28,816 nt of DNA from Zestomicrobium sp964482405. Lineage in GTDB: Archaea; Thermoproteota; Thermoprotei_A; Sulfolobales; NBVN01. Position 1 is the stretch's first letter. Every line of letters begins with the position of its first letter. Of this stretch, positions 4,954 to 13,717 are shown one piece after another. Both the position numbers and the translations under genes were made by a program. The notes beneath the pieces were generated by a model that did not search any database, was not told where the DNA came from, and worked only from the letters and a program-made list of their open reading frames with translations. The stretch is from positions 1 through 28,816 of the forward strand of contig CAYZXH010000019.1 of NCBI GenBank assembly GCA_964482405.1, written 5' to 3'.

Positions 4954-7685
4954 TAGGTATGGCGCTCCCGAAGCTACGCATATCTATTAAGACTCTCAAC
5001 CCCCGAAACTTGATAGGCTCACGTGGAAAGAAGGTAGTGCAAGAGGGAATTGTTTGCCGCCCCCCATACTACGGTGACATAGAGCCTTGGTATCTTAAGG
5101 AGTACGTGAGCGGGAAGACTTCCGGGATAGGTGATGTTAAGGTAGTTGAGAAGCTCAGTAGCGATCATAAGTTCATGAGAGATTACAACATCATATACCC
5201 TGTTGGTGGAGGGATCTTCATTCACGTCTCTAGTAGGAGGTCTGGCAGAGGTTACCCAACATACGCCGTGGTGGAGCCTCCCAGGCCTCCCGATAAGGTA
5301 CTCCACTTAGTTGAGGAAAGGATAGCGAGGCTGATCCCAGATGATTACGTGCCTAAGTCTCCTGACGATAAGATATGTTTGTTACTCAGTTTAGTAGGCG
5401 AAGTCTTTGATTCATTCGGTAATGAGTTAACGCGTTATTTGAGTGACGGAATTCCCATGAGTGAATTTAGGAACGTGCTGGCGTACCACGTAGTGAGGGA
5501 TAAGGTTGGCGTGGGCTTGATAGAGCCTTTTCTGAGGGATCCCTACCTAGAGGATATCTCCTGCAGCGGTTTAGGTAACATATATGTTGTTCACAAGTAT
5601 TTCGGTAATATGGAGAGTAACGTTGGTTTCGTAGATGAGGGTGAGCTGAACTCATACCTCATCTCATTGGCTGAGAAAATAGGTAAGCCTCTGTCTAGTG
5701 CTAGACCCATAGTTGATGCCACACTGCCTGACGGTTCCAGAATAAACATAGTTTTCGGTAATGATGTTAGCTTAAGAGGTTCTAACTTCACTATAAGGCG
5801 TGTCCTGAAGACCCCGGCTAGCATAACTCAACTCATTAGTTGGGGGACTTTCGATTCGAGGGTCGCGGCTTACATGTGGATGTTGTTAAGTGAAGGCATG
5901 AGCGGGTTCGTGTGTGGTGAGACCGCCAGCGGTAAGACTACCTCACTCACAGCTATGATACCCTTCATAAGGCCTTCAGCTAAGATAGTCTCAATAGAAG
6001 ATACTGCGGAGGTAATAGTTCCACACCCTAACTGGGTGAGGGAGCTTACTAGGGATACTGGAAAGCCTGAGAGTAGTGTGACTATGTTTGACCTACTTAA
6101 GTCAGCGCTTAGGCAGAGACCAAACTACATAATAGTCGGTGAGATTAGAGGTGCTGAGGGTTCTATAGCTTTTCAAGCAATTCAGAGTGTTGCTCGGGAG
6201 ACCCCGATCTTGATTAAGGAGGTGAGGACTGGCAGGGTTAGGTTAGTGCGTATAGGAGATTTCGTGGATAAGTTCTTCAATAACGACCCTGAGGGGAAGA
6301 GGTATATTAGCGGTTATGAGGTCCTCTCACTTAGTAAGTCAGGCGAGGTTGTCTGGGCCCCAATAAACTACGTCTTAAGACATAAAGTTAGCGAGATTTA
6401 CGAGATAACCTACGAGAATGGAGGGCGTTTAAGGACTACTGGCTCACATAGTGTTTTCGTTCTAGATTTAGAGTTCATGAGGATAGTACCTAAGCCTGTG
6501 TCGCGTCTTAGGGAAGGTGATTTGCTAGTTTCTTTCGTTAGGAATCCCGGGATGTTCAGATATGGGAAGACTAAGGGCTCTCAGAACCTTAGCTTGAGGG
6601 AGCTTCTCATGAGACCGATGACCTTATGGTTTATAATGACAAGTTATTACGATACTCACGCTTTCAAGACGCTTGAATCGCTGAGGACTACGAAGGACAT
6701 GATTACTTACTATGTAGGTAATGGGGAGGTTGCTATCACGGTAGGGTGGATTGCTAGGTTGTTAGGATTTGAGTCTAGTATAATCATTCGTGAGGATGGT
6801 GGAGGTCCTCACGAGGTCAGAGTAAGCCCTCCTAAAGACGAGATCCCATCAGAGATCGTGGAGTCCTTATTAAGTCATGTTCAAAGTGCCGGCATCTCTC
6901 TGAACGGTTGTGATCTTATTCAAGTTTTGAGTGTCGATCCTAGCAGGAAGGTTTCCAAAGACGTTGTAGCGGATGTAATCAACTTACTTAAGGAAAGCTT
7001 AGGTAAACTAGATTATGATGGTCTAGACCTACTTAGCAGGGCTGAAGCTATTTTAAGGAGTGACTTAACCTTCTTGAAGGTTGAGAGAATCAGTAAGTTA
7101 AGGTATGAGGACTTCGTATACGACATTTCGGTTCCTGAGACTGAGTTATTTTTAGGCGGGTCTCCCCCGGTAGCTCTTCACAATACCGGACACCCTGTTT
7201 TATCAACTTTTCACGCGTCAGACATAGATACGCTGATACAAAGGTTAACGAATAACCCTATAAACATCCCTAAGACTAACATAGGAGCTCTTAATTTTGC
7301 CTGGTTTCAATCAGCTGTGTACACTAGGGAAGGTTTCTTAGCTAGGAAATTAGTTAAGCTCTATGAGGTGATCGGTTATTACCCGCAGAACGACAGTATA
7401 ATAGCTATACCTGTGTTCGTGTGGGATCCCGTAAACAATAAGTTCATTTTTAGCGGTAGGGGGACTAGCTATCTGCTAGAAGAGAAGATTGCCGTCATGA
7501 GAGGCATACCTAGGAGTCGAGTTAAGGAGGTTTACGACGAGCTTGAGCTGAGAGCCTCATTTATTAACGAGTTAGTTGAGAGGAAGATTTTTGATTACTG
7601 GGATGTATGGAGAGCTATCATCAAGGTAGGGGAAGTAGGTGTTGAGAAAGCCCTTAATCTCTTAAGAAATGGTGCTCTTCTTTGA
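4950..7685 (+). CDS. arlI: Archaellum motor ATPase ArlI, precursor with intein
   Basis: ArlI is the hexameric type II/IV-secretion-like ATPase that assembles and rotates the archaellum. Walker A is GETASGKT (residues 323-330) and Walker B is in YIIVGEIRG (about 393-401). The precursor is 911 aa. Residues 413-745 are an intein; removing them joins FQAIQ to TGHPVLSTFHA, restoring the conserved His box, and leaves a 578-aa mature enzyme. GTG 4950 overlaps the arlH stop (GTGA); ATG 4959 is an alternative. The gene ends overlapping arlJ (TTGA). Without splicing the ATPase core would be split between Walker B and the His box, so motor activity should depend on splicing. That dependence is inference; the domain parse is read directly. 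Confidence 0.95.
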   Translation: MIGMALPKLRISIKTLNPRNLIGSRGKKVVQEGIVCRPPYYGDIEPWYLKEYVSGKTSGIGDVKVVEKLSSDHKFMRDYNIIYPVGGGIFIHVSSRRSGRGYPTYAVVEPPRPPDKVLHLVEERIARLIPDDYVPKSPDDKICLLLSLVGEVFDSFGNELTRYLSDGIPMSEFRNVLAYHVVRDKVGVGLIEPFLRDPYLEDISCSGLGNIYVVHKYFGNMESNVGFVDEGELNSYLISLAEKIGKPLSSARPIVDATLPDGSRINIVFGNDVSLRGSNFTIRRVLKTPASITQLISWGTFDSRVAAYMWMLLSEGMSGFVCGETASGKTTSLTAMIPFIRPSAKIVSIEDTAEVIVPHPNWVRELTRDTGKPESSVTMFDLLKSALRQRPNYIIVGEIRGAEGSIAFQAIQSVARETPILIKEVRTGRVRLVRIGDFVDKFFNNDPEGKRYISGYEVLSLSKSGEVVWAPINYVLRHKVSEIYEITYENGGRLRTTGSHSVFVLDLEFMRIVPKPVSRLREGDLLVSFVRNPGMFRYGKTKGSQNLSLRELLMRPMTLWFIMTSYYDTHAFKTLESLRTTKDMITYYVGNGEVAITVGWIARLLGFESSIIIREDGGGPHEVRVSPPKDEIPSEIVESLLSHVQSAGISLNGCDLIQVLSVDPSRKVSKDVVADVINLLKESLGKLDYDGLDLLSRAEAILRSDLTFLKVERISKLRYEDFVYDISVPETELFLGGSPPVALHNTGHPVLSTFHASDIDTLIQRLTNNPINIPKTNIGALNFAWFQSAVYTREGFLARKLVKLYEVIGYYPQNDSIIAIPVFVWDPVNNKFIFSGRGTSYLLEEKIAVMRGIPRSRVKEVYDELELRASFINELVERKIFDYWDVWRAIIKVGEVGVEKALNLLRNGALL
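6186..7184 (+). other. Intein in ArlI (333 aa, Ser1, C-terminal His-Asn, Thr+1)
   Basis: Codons 413-745 of arlI. Block A is SVARETPIL (Ser1), matching the pattern [C/S]VxxDTPV. Block B is TTGSH with Thr497 and His500. Block F is VYDISVPETELFLGG. Block G is LHN with penultimate His744 and Asn745, followed by Thr746 as the +1 nucleophile. All class 1 splicing residues are present, so it should be active. Residues about 540-700 occupy the place of a LAGLIDADG endonuclease, but I see no LAGLIDADG helix with its acidic residue, so the endonuclease is probably degenerate. RIGDFVDKFF after block A is also seen in the KlbA intein of Methanocaldococcus, which sits in a related ATPase. Base use is like that of the host gene. 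Confidence 0.93.
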
Positions 7686-9331
7686 TTCCCAGACTTAGTA
7701 GTGGGTTGCTCGCGAAGAACTTGGCCAAGGGCCTTATAGTTACTGTGTTACTAACCTTAACTTACTTAATTGTATGGTATGTGGGTATAGGCTATCCTCT
7801 CAACATAATCATTTTCTTGGTCACGTCCTTCGTCTCCACACTCTTCGTTTTCGCTTACGGCGTTATCAAAACCAAGTATTTAACGGTCGTTACTCCAGAT
7901 CTCGACTTCATTTTTATGCTGGCTCACGCGTACGCCGTATCTACTGGCGGCACCTCGAACCTTAATATAATTTCTTCAGCGACTGACGCGGGGAGTTACC
8001 CTAAGATAGCTAAGTACATGAAGAAGGTAGTTAATTTATCCAGGAATTTCGGGTATGACTTAGCTAGGTCTCTTTACATAGTTAGTTCCGAGGTTTCTAA
8101 ACTTAAGTATTTAAGAGATTTTATGGAGAGATATGCTGCTTCTATAAGGGTCGGAGAGAGTGCTGAGAGATTTATTGAGGTTGAGTTAAGGAATTACATG
8201 AATGTTTATGAGTATTCTTACCAGAGAATAATGGACTCGGTGAACGTTCTCTTAAGCACTTATACGGCCGTACTTACTTCCGCTATATTCGTCGTAGCTA
8301 ATCTTTTAGTTCTCTCAATAATGTTTGGCGGCGATTTGAGCATCATTTTAATTTCGTTGGTAGGGGTTTTCACGGCTACGGCAGTGATATTAGTTCCTAT
8401 ATGGATGGTCTCACCTAAAGACATACTTGTGGTTAGTGGGGATCTCAGAAAGGACGTCCTGAAAATCCCTAACCTAGTATTCCTCCTTAGTTGTGTGGCG
8501 TGCTTGATCATTGTCTTGCTTCACTTAATCGGTTTAGTTAATTTAAGTCTTTACGTGACTTTAGTTCTGCTAGGTGTTGTTCTCCTCGTTCCGGGTTATA
8601 TGTATGTGAGAGTTGAGAAGTTCGTGAAGGAGGTTGATAAAGACTTAACCGTTTTTGTGAGGATGTATGGCGGTAATCTCTCCATAGTTCCCTCACCTCT
8701 CAAGGCTCTGGAACCATTATTGAGCGTTTTGTTCGGTAAGGTTGCTAATGCTTTGAGAAGGTTACATACACTGTTAAGTAGTCAGATAAGCTTTTCTGTA
8801 AGTCTTAAAGAGTTCGTTCTCTACACTCGTTCAGAACTCGCGCGCAGAATCTCAAGAATACTTGAAGATACTCTGAAGTTTGGCGGGGATTCTTCTAAAG
8901 CTGGCTTGAATCTTTCAGAGATTTCTTTAATGATAGGTAGGCTTAGGCTACGTAGGTATCAAATACATAAAACATTCGAGACATCTACTTACGCAATATA
9001 CTTGACGAACGTTTTATTAATAACCTTCATAACCTCGCTCATGAGAATCTTCGCCTCAGTTTTATCTCAGATACAGACCATAATGCCTTTCTACCCTCTC
9101 TCAGACCCCCTCATAAACGCGATAAATTTATTCGTCATAATGTCGATTACTTTAATGAACACGGTAGCGCTAACGATAACTAACGGGGGTTTAAGACATA
9201 CCGCGACTTACTACCTTGCAATCTTCTTAGTATTGGGAGGTCTTGGAGGGATCGTATCGGACGTGTTAGTAGCGAACTTGCTGCAACCGGTGGCGGAGAT
9301 AATACTGCAGCCCGTGATACCGCTGACGTAA
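7682..9331 (+). CDS. arlJ: Archaellum membrane platform protein ArlJ
   Basis: This 549-aa polytopic membrane protein is homologous to TadC/PilC-type platform proteins. It anchors ArlI and ArlH at the membrane. Hydrophobic segments are visible at the N-terminus (IVTVLLTLTYLIVWYVGI), around residues 200-240 and 265-305, and near the C-terminus (about 440-540). Between them are two basic, helical cytoplasmic domains that should contact ArlI. The TTG start at 7682 overlaps the arlI stop (TTGA). It is the last recognised gene of the archaellum operon. Confidence 0.9.
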   Translation: MIPRLSSGLLAKNLAKGLIVTVLLTLTYLIVWYVGIGYPLNIIIFLVTSFVSTLFVFAYGVIKTKYLTVVTPDLDFIFMLAHAYAVSTGGTSNLNIISSATDAGSYPKIAKYMKKVVNLSRNFGYDLARSLYIVSSEVSKLKYLRDFMERYAASIRVGESAERFIEVELRNYMNVYEYSYQRIMDSVNVLLSTYTAVLTSAIFVVANLLVLSIMFGGDLSIILISLVGVFTATAVILVPIWMVSPKDILVVSGDLRKDVLKIPNLVFLLSCVACLIIVLLHLIGLVNLSLYVTLVLLGVVLLVPGYMYVRVEKFVKEVDKDLTVFVRMYGGNLSIVPSPLKALEPLLSVLFGKVANALRRLHTLLSSQISFSVSLKEFVLYTRSELARRISRILEDTLKFGGDSSKAGLNLSEISLMIGRLRLRRYQIHKTFETSTYAIYLTNVLLITFITSLMRIFASVLSQIQTIMPFYPLSDPLINAINLFVIMSITLMNTVALTITNGGLRHTATYYLAIFLVLGGLGGIVSDVLVANLLQPVAEIILQPVIPLT

Positions 9332-9408
9332 GTCTTTCTTACCACATCAACCAAGGCTTAAAATTAAAAACCTTTGACTGAGTTTAGATTAGGTGGTGCG
9401 GGTTAGTA

Positions 9409-9738
9409 ATTAAGGTATTTAGGGAGTTAGGGTATTTAGTAGTTGAGGGGGCTCTTGCAGAGGTTTACGCTTTCTTAGAGAGGGTAGTTAAGGAGTTAGG
9501 CTTGACTGAGGACGTAGAGGATACTTTAAGAATTTTAAATAATTTTGATGCTTACTACGATACGCTAAGAAAAAAGTTTAAGGAATACATAACGCCGCGT
9601 AAGAACGAGAGAGACCTCCTCTTGGGGAGAGTGGTAATAGATAAGATCAGGTTAAGAGTGGAGAAGGATCAGAAAATAGTGTCGATAGTGTTTGATAAGA
9701 GAGTGAACGAGGAATCCATATTAAGGTTAGTGAGTTAG
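9409..9738 (+). CDS. Unknown helical protein with no conventional full-length start
   Basis: I do not recognise this family. The first in-frame TTG/ATG/GTG is TTG 9502 (78 aa). The frame is coding-like much further upstream (KVFRELGYLVVEGALAEVYA), back to an in-frame stop at 9385-9387. AGGTGGTG at 9391-9398 is a good ribosome binding site, and a BoxA-like CTTAAAATT at about 9358-9366 would start the mRNA just before it. The most plausible in-frame start is ATT 9409 (AUU is a known rare start), giving 109 aa. Alternatively one base is missing and GTG 9393 or 9396 is the start. The protein is charged and alpha-helical, with a basic middle (TLRKKFKEYITPRKNERD). It lies after arlJ but has its own promoter. 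Confidence 0.55.
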   Translation: MKVFRELGYLVVEGALAEVYAFLERVVKELGLTEDVEDTLRILNNFDAYYDTLRKKFKEYITPRKNERDLLLGRVVIDKIRLRVEKDQKIVSIVFDKRVNEESILRLVS

Positions 9739-9782
9739 CAAGTACCGTGATCACTAACTAGAAGACACAGCTAACGCAGGAA

Positions 9783-10136
9783 TCATTCAACCTTTTTACT
9801 CTTACCCTTGGTTGTTTTCTTTTTCTGAGGTTTCTTAACTGGTTTTGCTTTCCGCGTTGTTTTCTTTTGACTTAACGAGAAAGATTCTCTTAACTTCCTT
9901 ATATCCTCTATTACCTGGTTCACCGTATCCGGGTTTTTAAGCGCTTTAAGAAGTAATTCCTCGATGCTCAACATAGTCTCTAGGGAGCTTATGCTGAATG
10001 AGACTTTAGGCACCTCTACCTCCTCAGTACTTAAACTAACCTCTTCCTCGGCAGCAGTCTCTAAACTCAGTATTTTCTCGAAACTCTCTTCCTCTGTCTC
10101 CTCTACTTCCTCCCTCTCTTTCCCTTCCTCTGACAT
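9783..10136 (-). CDS. Small protein with acidic N-half and Lys-rich tail
   Basis: This 117-aa protein of unknown function has a Glu-rich N-terminal half (residues 1-45), a short amphipathic helical middle (about 50-90), and a strongly basic tail of about 25 residues with repeated KK and TK steps. The tail suggests nucleic-acid binding. ATG 10136 follows AAGGTG at about 10143-10148. A clear BoxA at 10165-10176 drives it. It is divergent from the Lhr helicase and convergent with the preceding small gene. Confidence 0.65.
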   Translation of the reverse strand: MSEEGKEREEVEETEEESFEKILSLETAAEEEVSLSTEEVEVPKVSFSISSLETMLSIEELLLKALKNPDTVNQVIEDIRKLRESFSLSQKKTTRKAKPVKKPQKKKTTKGKSKKVE

Positions 10137-10164
10137 TCTAACACCTTAGAAGAGTTACTTGTGA

Positions 10165-10176
10165 ATATTTATAAAG
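10165..10176 (-). promoter_or_regulatory. BoxA of the acidic/basic small protein gene
   Basis: On the minus strand this reads CTTTATAAATAT, a near-consensus archaeal BoxA, 29 nt before the ATG at 10136. The transcript would start about 10143 with a very short leader. Confidence 0.6.
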
Positions 10177-10214
10177 ATTGATACGTGGTTTCTATTGCTT
10201 ATCTGTGGAATAAT

Positions 10215-10224
10215 GTTTATGTAT
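10215..10224 (+). promoter_or_regulatory. BoxA of the Lhr helicase gene
   Basis: GTTTATGTAT lies about 25 nt before ATG 10245, so the transcript probably starts at or next to the start codon (leaderless). No clear ribosome binding site is present, which fits. Confidence 0.45.
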
Positions 10225-10244
10225 ACTGGGATTAGTGAGCGGAA

Positions 10245-13049
10245 ATGTCTGAAAACGAGATGAAATCGCTGAGTGTTGAGGTTGCTGATGTGGCTAGGAG
10301 AGTAGGTATAGTGAAGCTAACCCCTATTCAAGAAAAAGCTATTCCAGCGGTTTTGTCGGGTCATCACGTACTGATAGTGGCGCCAACAGGTAGCGGTAAG
10401 ACCGAGGCCGCGATGTTGCCGATACTCAGTATGATGTGCGAGAAGAGGAGTGAGGTCTTACCTATAGCGGTTATTTACGTGACCCCCCTGAGAGCTCTTA
10501 ACAGGGATATGTTACGTAGGTTAAGCGATTTAAGCGGGATGCTAGGGTTTAAAGTAGCTGTCAGGCACGGTGACACGCCGAGTACTGCCAGGAAGTTAAT
10601 GAGTGTCTCACCCCCTCATATCCTGATAACCACTCCAGAGACTCTGGCCTATGTTTTAGTTAACGAGGATTTGAGGAAGTATTTAAGGAACGTTAGGTGG
10701 GTGGTGATAGATGAGTTCCACGAGTTGGTTAGTAGTAAGAGAGGAGTTCACCTACTTGTCGATCTAGAGAGGCTTGAGAGGATTGCGGGGAGGTATCAAC
10801 GCATAGCTCTCTCGGCTAGTGTGGGTGATTTAAATAAAGTTAAGAGCATCTTAGCTCCGGGTAGGCTGGTAGTAGATGTTTCGGTACCTATGTCTAGAGA
10901 ATCAGAGATTAAAGTGGTCGTAGCTCAACAAGATCTTTCCGGTGGTGGGTCTAGGAACTCCTTGGTCGGGGAGATCGCGCGGCTCTTAACTAGGTTTAGG
11001 AGTGTCATAATATTCACTAATACTAGGGATGAGGCTGAGTGGCTCGGGAACATGCTTAATAAGTGCGGGCTCTCGGTTGAGGTGCATCACGGGTCTCTCT
11101 CAAAGAAGGTTAGGGAGGAGGTGGAGAGGAAGCTTAAGGAAGGCTTGCTGAAGGCGGTGGTTTCTACCTCTAGCTTAGAACTTGGTATTGATGTGGGGTA
11201 TGTAGACGCGGTTATTCAGGTGTCGTCCCCTAGGCAGGCAGTGAAGCTGCTTCAGAGGGTTGGTAGGTCGTCCCATAAGGCGTGGTTGAGAGCTGTAGGG
11301 TACGTGATAGCTAGTGGGAACTTAGATGACGTAGCGGAGTCTTTAGTCATCGCTAGGAGGACTTCTAGTTACGACTTAGAAAAGCCAAATACTTTTAAGG
11401 AGTCTCTTGACGTCTTAGCTCACTTACTGGTAGGTCTAGGTCTTGAAGGGGGCTTCACCATAGGCGAGGCGTTAAAGATTTTGAGAAGGAGTTACCCTTA
11501 CGCGGAATTAGCCGAGGAAGACCTCCAGAAAGTAATAGACTTACTAATTGAGTTGGGGTATTTGAGGAGGTTGCCTGAAGGTGCTTACGTAACGACCGGT
11601 AAGGGCAAAATTTACTACCTAAAAACAACGATGATTGTTGAGTCTTCGCAATATGACGTGGTGGATGTGGTGACAGGTGGTCATATAGGGAGGCTAGACG
11701 AGGAATTCGTGATGTTGTCTGCAGGAGAAAACGCTGACATGGTCTTATCAGGTAGGGTTTGGAAGATTCTCGACGTAGATGGGGAGTCTAAGAAGATATC
11801 AGTGGAGTTGAGCGGGGATGAGAGCGCGTTAATCCCTACTTGGTCTGGCGAGAGCATACCCGTGGATTTTAAGGTAGCTAGGGAGGTCTGTGCTCTCAGG
11901 CGAATGATAGTCTCGGGTAGTAACGTAAGTAATTACCTGAGGTTTACTGAACACGCCGGCGTTTTAGATTATCTGAGAAGAGTGCTTGTGGAACAAGTGA
12001 GTAAGGGCTACCCATTACCTACCGAGAGGGAGGTTCTTGTTGAGGTTAGTCGAGGTAATAACGTCTTGGTGGTTATTCATTCCTGCCTAGGTAGCAGAGG
12101 TAATTTAGGTCTTGCTCACGTGACATCATATTACTTAAGTAAGTTACTTGGCGTGAAACCCGTCATAAAGCATGATCCTTATAGGGTCTATATGTTACTC
12201 CCGGGGGATGTTAGCGAGTCTCGTGTGGTGACGCTCATGGAGAATTTATTGCTTGATGATAGAGCGCTTGAATACTTGAGTGAGTCATTGCTTAAGTCGA
12301 GCCTGGCTGAGTACGTGGCTAGGAGGGTTCTCGTGAGGCTTGGTATCATGCCTGAGGAAGCCCCCCTCCAAGTCGTTAGGACGCTTATTAACAAGTACGT
12401 GAGTCATGACGTTGTTAAGAAAGAAATACTCAACGAGATCTTAACACGTTACGTTGACTTAGAGGTTCTTAAGAGTTTCTTCAGTGACGTTAAGCTAGGT
12501 CGTTTAACTAAGAAGGTTATGATAGTTAACGAGTTATCTCCAATAGCTTTGGAGGGGCTTAAAGTAGCCGGTGGTTATGGTAGGGTTGAGGTTGAGAAGC
12601 TCCCTAAAAACGTTGTAGTTGAGTTGCTTAAGAAGAGGTTGTTAGAGAAGGAAGTGAAGCTTTACTGCCTCAACTGCGGTGAGAGCTGGCGTGAAATAGT
12701 TAAGAATTTGCCGGAGAGAGTGAGTTGCAGTAAGTGTGGTTATTCCGTGGTAGGCGTTTACTTTGGTAACGAGGACTTAAGCAGTTTAGTGAGGAGAATC
12801 ATCAGGTATGGTGCTAGGTATGAGTTCTTAGTTAGTGAGGAGGAGAAAAGAAAGTATGATGAGTTAGTGGCGTCCGCGAGACTCGTGTTAACTTACGGTA
12901 AGAAAGCAGTCATCGCTTTGGCTGCGAGGGGTGTGGGCCCGCATAATGCTGTAAAAGCCTTAAGTTCCGATAGTGAGGAGGAGTTTTACTTATCACTCTA
13001 CGAGCTTGAGAAAAACTATGTGAGGACCAGGAAGTACTGGAGGGATTGA
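10245..13049 (+). CDS. Lhr-type superfamily 2 DEAH/DExH helicase
   Basis: This 934-aa ATP-dependent helicase is of the archaeal aLhr group, linked to DNA repair and RNA/DNA unwinding. Visible motifs are the Q-motif (LTPIQEKAIPAVLSG), Walker A APTGSGKTE (GSGKT at 49-53), Ia TPLRALNRD, II DEFH (156-159), III SAS, IV IFTNTRDEAEWL, V STSSLELGIDVG, and VI QRVGRSSH. A winged-helix region follows, and a zinc ribbon near the C-terminus has Cys808, Cys811, Cys828 and Cys831. The zinc ribbon and length fit the smaller aLhr subgroups rather than the 1500-aa bacterial Lhr. It is a stand-alone gene, probably leaderless. Confidence 0.9.
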   Translation: MSENEMKSLSVEVADVARRVGIVKLTPIQEKAIPAVLSGHHVLIVAPTGSGKTEAAMLPILSMMCEKRSEVLPIAVIYVTPLRALNRDMLRRLSDLSGMLGFKVAVRHGDTPSTARKLMSVSPPHILITTPETLAYVLVNEDLRKYLRNVRWVVIDEFHELVSSKRGVHLLVDLERLERIAGRYQRIALSASVGDLNKVKSILAPGRLVVDVSVPMSRESEIKVVVAQQDLSGGGSRNSLVGEIARLLTRFRSVIIFTNTRDEAEWLGNMLNKCGLSVEVHHGSLSKKVREEVERKLKEGLLKAVVSTSSLELGIDVGYVDAVIQVSSPRQAVKLLQRVGRSSHKAWLRAVGYVIASGNLDDVAESLVIARRTSSYDLEKPNTFKESLDVLAHLLVGLGLEGGFTIGEALKILRRSYPYAELAEEDLQKVIDLLIELGYLRRLPEGAYVTTGKGKIYYLKTTMIVESSQYDVVDVVTGGHIGRLDEEFVMLSAGENADMVLSGRVWKILDVDGESKKISVELSGDESALIPTWSGESIPVDFKVAREVCALRRMIVSGSNVSNYLRFTEHAGVLDYLRRVLVEQVSKGYPLPTEREVLVEVSRGNNVLVVIHSCLGSRGNLGLAHVTSYYLSKLLGVKPVIKHDPYRVYMLLPGDVSESRVVTLMENLLLDDRALEYLSESLLKSSLAEYVARRVLVRLGIMPEEAPLQVVRTLINKYVSHDVVKKEILNEILTRYVDLEVLKSFFSDVKLGRLTKKVMIVNELSPIALEGLKVAGGYGRVEVEKLPKNVVVELLKKRLLEKEVKLYCLNCGESWREIVKNLPERVSCSKCGYSVVGVYFGNEDLSSLVRRIIRYGARYEFLVSEEEKRKYDELVASARLVLTYGKKAVIALAARGVGPHNAVKALSSDSEEEFYLSLYELEKNYVRTRKYWRD

Positions 13050-13168
13050 CCTGTTAAGGGCTTACTCGCCAGCTAGCGAGGCAGCAAACCTAGCGTTTAC
13101 TATGCATAAGTTCTCAATATCTAAAACTTGTGATGGGAAGATTTATGTGTGGTGGGCGGTGATGCTTC

Positions 13169-13717
13169 ATGATTGGTAGGGAGGTCAAGATTTGTGTTTT
13201 GAGGATAGGTCATAGGCCTGAAAGAGATAAGAGGGTTACCACGCACGTAGCCCTTACTGCAAGAGCTTTCGGCGCTTCATGCTTCGTGTTGGGTGACGTA
13301 GAAGACCAGAGTGTTTCGGAGAGCTTGAGGAAGGTTTGTGAGAGGTGGGGTTGCGGTGGCTTCGAGTATGTTTCAGGTGTTTCTAGTGTTGAGTTCGTTA
13401 AAAAGTGGAAGAGTCTCGGCGGCTCTGTGGTGCATCTAACGATGTATGGCTTGCACGTGGATGACGTAATCAACACCATAAAATCACTCTCCAAGGATTT
13501 GCTGGTGGTAGTTGGTGCTTCTAAGGTCCCGAGGATTTTCTACGAATTAGCGGACTTCAATATCGCTATAGGTCATCAACCACACTCGGAGGTTGCAGCC
13601 TTAGCGATTTTCTTGGATAGACTTTTTGAGGGTAAGGAACTACACCTTATTTTCTCTGATGCGAAGTATTATATAGAGCCGTCGGTTAAGGGGAAGAAGG
13701 TGATTAGGGTTGAGTAA
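13169..13717 (+). CDS. trm56: tRNA (cytidine(56)-2'-O)-methyltransferase
   Basis: This 182-aa archaeal SPOUT methyltransferase makes Cm56 in the T-loop of tRNAs using S-adenosylmethionine. Family signatures are VLRIGHRPERDKRVTTHVAL near the N-terminus, VVHLTMYG in the middle, VVGASKVP, and GHQPHSEVAALA, the last two being part of the SPOUT knot. ATG 13169 follows GGTGAT at 13158-13163 with good spacing. Its end overlaps the tfe start by 8 nt, so the two are translationally coupled. The 13050-13168 gap holds its promoter region and nothing else that I see. Confidence 0.93.
   Translation: MIGREVKICVLRIGHRPERDKRVTTHVALTARAFGASCFVLGDVEDQSVSESLRKVCERWGCGGFEYVSGVSSVEFVKKWKSLGGSVVHLTMYGLHVDDVINTIKSLSKDLLVVVGASKVPRIFYELADFNIAIGHQPHSEVAALAIFLDRLFEGKELHLIFSDAKYYIEPSVKGKKVIRVE

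Noticed and set aside
6570..7080. Active LAGLIDADG endonuclease in the ArlI intein
   Set aside because: The size allows an endonuclease domain, but I see no LAGLIDADG-like helix ending in an acidic residue; the domain appears degenerate.
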